From an uncultured Chloroflexales bacterium (GTDB lineage: Bacteria > Chloroflexota > Chloroflexia > Chloroflexales > Chloroflexaceae): DNA of 33,293 nucleotides. A program made the position numbers and the translations under genes. Where the stretch lies: contig CALANA010000259.1 in NCBI GenBank assembly GCA_937925925.1, forward strand, positions 1 to 33,293. Direction: 5' to 3'. Shown piece after piece: positions 32,278 through 33,293 of the stretch. Every line of letters starts with the position of its first letter. Positions within the stretch are counted from its first letter, which is position 1. The notes under the pieces are model-generated. The model worked only from the letters and a program-made list of their open reading frames with translations. It was not told the origin of the DNA and did not search any database.

Positions 32278-32622
32278 TTAGAGTGGGAGATACACGACTC
32301 TATTCGCTACATCTTTCTGTTCCCCAACGACCCCCAGAAGTTCCAAATCTCTCACGCATTAGCCGATTGATACGGCTCCCTGTTGAGCAAAAATGACTCC
32401 GAAGAAGGAGATTGCTTGTTCTTGACGGCGTCTTGCTTCAATCAATACGTCCTCATCCTGTGAAACCAACACGCGCTCAAGTTCGGTTGCCCGGGTCAGC
32501 AAAGCCGGATCCTCAAACGTATGGGCATGATCTTCATACGCCGTCACCACGTCTACGCCACGCATGCGGAGACCTATGGTGATGGCTCGTGGAATATGAT
32601 GATCCATATACAACTTAAGCAT
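32278..32622 (-). pseudogene. DUF5615 PIN-like toxin-type protein with premature stop
   Basis: The frame starts KLYMDHHIPRAITIGLRMRG and continues to a stop codon at 32361-32359. The acidic PIN-like residues are visible in YMDHH and SQDEDVL. Beyond the stop the same frame continues for 26 codons with the expected family ending (CVRDLELLGV ... NRVVYLPL) up to a second stop at 32278. The full length of 115 codons is normal for the family. The interrupting TAA stands after VSIG, where I expect Gln (CAA) from family memory, so one C-to-T change explains it. Its ATG overlaps the DUF433 gene by eight bases. The 87-residue short product lacks the last strand and is probably inactive. Confidence 0.8.
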
Positions 32623-32938
32623 GGTGGTGTTTCTGATAGTGCTTGATTTTATCGTGCAGTGTTGTGGGTTCGGCGTTGGTTCTCATGTCAGCAACCAGGG
32701 CATCACGTCGTGCCATATCTGCGTCAAGCTCGGCCTGATGATCCCAATAATACGCGAGCGCAGAATGGATTGTCCCTAATGAGAGATAGGGATGTTGGAA
32801 ATGCAGTTCTTCAGGACTCCAGCCATACGCCTGCGTTTCACGCACGAGTTCAATCACTTTCATAGTTGTTCCTGCAATGAGCGGAACGCCTCCATCAGTG
32901 AGGACGATATGTTCATACCGTGTTTCGGTCATCGACAT
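32615..32938 (-). CDS. DUF433 antitoxin-like protein
   Basis: A 107-residue protein. The DUF433 pattern is YEHIVLTDGGVPLIAGTTMK, then VIELVRETQAYGWSPEELHF and YLSLGTIHSALAYYWDHQAE; it forms a small winged-helix-like DNA-binding fold. DUF433 genes are found directly upstream of PIN-like (DUF5615 or VapC45-type) genes and are taken to be the antitoxins. Here the two overlap by eight bases, which fits such a pair. The C-terminus ends in a His-rich run before the stop. The start at ATG 32938 is preceded by GGGAGGAG at about ten bases; ATG 32932 is an alternative. The frame extends further upstream to 33025 but without the family's features. Confidence 0.85.
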   Translation of the reverse strand: MSMTETRYEHIVLTDGGVPLIAGTTMKVIELVRETQAYGWSPEELHFQHPYLSLGTIHSALAYYWDHQAELDADMARRDALVADMRTNAEPTTLHDKIKHYQKHHHA

Positions 32939-33256
32939 CGTCGCTTGCTCCTCCCTCGTTGTTGATCGGTCACCAGTGTGTGAACGATACCATACAAGAG
33001 ACCCTCTCGATGATACTATGGTCATCCAATCGCCACGCGTAGCACACGTGTGGCGGGGCGGTTCTGGCTATGGTACCTGTTTATCCCAATCCGGTTTCAC
33101 CCAGGCAAACACGGCGATTCCGAAATCGGGCTGACCTGCCCTGGAACCACACACACCATCAGGAGATAGGGAACCACTCCCAGCGTGTCCTGCTGCGTGG
33201 TTCAGCCGGCGCAGTAGTATTGTGTGCGAGTCGGATAGCGGATGAGGATGATACGC
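32939..33256. other. Gene-free region before the window end
   Basis: Nothing recognisable was found here beyond the ribosome site of the DUF433 gene (GGGAGGAG near 32949-32956 on the minus strand). No strong hairpins or family A, B or C repeats are visible. Confidence 0.4.
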
Positions 33257-33293
33257 ATGCAGCGAATACGGCGTCTCCGCCCACCCCGCAAAC
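33257..33293 (+). CDS. Possible start of a gene running off the window
   Basis: ATG 33257 opens a frame reading MQRIRRLRPPRK to the last base, with GAGGA eight bases upstream. The basic start could precede a membrane segment or a DNA-binding region. Too short to classify; it may be chance. Confidence 0.22.
   Translation, partial: MQRIRRLRPPRK

Noticed and set aside
32046..32396. 116-codon plus-strand frame near the window end
   Set aside because: It lies over the YD-repeat scrap and the end of the DUF5615 gene, both of which read on the other strand.

Overview
The window looks like chromosomal DNA from a Chloroflexota bacterium, most plausibly class Chloroflexia. The support is indirect: Uma2-family nucleases with long coiled-coil tails, zinc-ribbon/PP2C/VWA/FHA signalling genes, dispersed GC-rich hairpin repeats, and a DUF433/DUF5615 pair. 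No rRNA or other phylogenetic marker fixes the lineage. I found no tRNA, rRNA, CRISPR array or intact insertion sequence.

Layout. 1-2276 (+): a 5'-truncated Uma2 protein, a membrane-anchored SH3-like protein and a PHP-domain phosphoesterase. 2277-11397 (-): a long operon that reads from an AI-2E-family transporter into mrpE-F-G, a stand-alone MbhD-like subunit, an MbhE-MrpB fusion, mrpC, mrpD and two further MrpD/NuoL-like antiporter subunits. Two gaps inside this operon hold dispersed hairpin repeats. 11734-12285 (-): an XRE-cupin regulator with a near-consensus promoter. 12942-20787 (+): a signalling island with two zinc-ribbon PP2C phosphatases (one carrying what looks like a degenerate kinase), a VWA protein, a zinc-ribbon FHA protein, and an AT-richer TPR protein with an embedded HExxH motif. 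20831-27178 (-): a serine hydrolase, a frameshifted Uma2 gene, ComF, an unknown membrane protein, MoaA and an Mrp/ApbC ATPase. 28206-31970 (+): a Rel (p)ppGpp enzyme behind a long leader, and a MutY-like glycosylase. 31971-33293: a decayed tail with a YD-repeat (RHS) scrap and a DUF433/DUF5615 pair whose toxin-like gene has a premature stop.

How the genes work together. The Mrp block should form one membrane complex exchanging cations for protons. It is organised like the membrane arm of Mbh-type hydrogenases: MrpA is absent as a single gene, its C-terminal domains are separate, and there are three antiporter-like subunits instead of two. The PP2C/VWA/FHA block has phosphatases and phosphothreonine readers but no intact kinase; the only kinase-like sequence lacks catalytic motifs. 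I regard that block and the three-antiporter Mrp operon as the most interesting systems here.

The window is also rich in small intergenic repeats. At least three families recur (one about 110-150 bp with a hairpin, one of 115-305 bp with inverted ends, one of about 145 bp with 9-10 bp terminal inverted repeats). Decay events are visible at base level: a 73-bp-offset duplication breaking a Uma2 gene and a likely CAA-to-TAA nonsense change in the DUF5615 gene.
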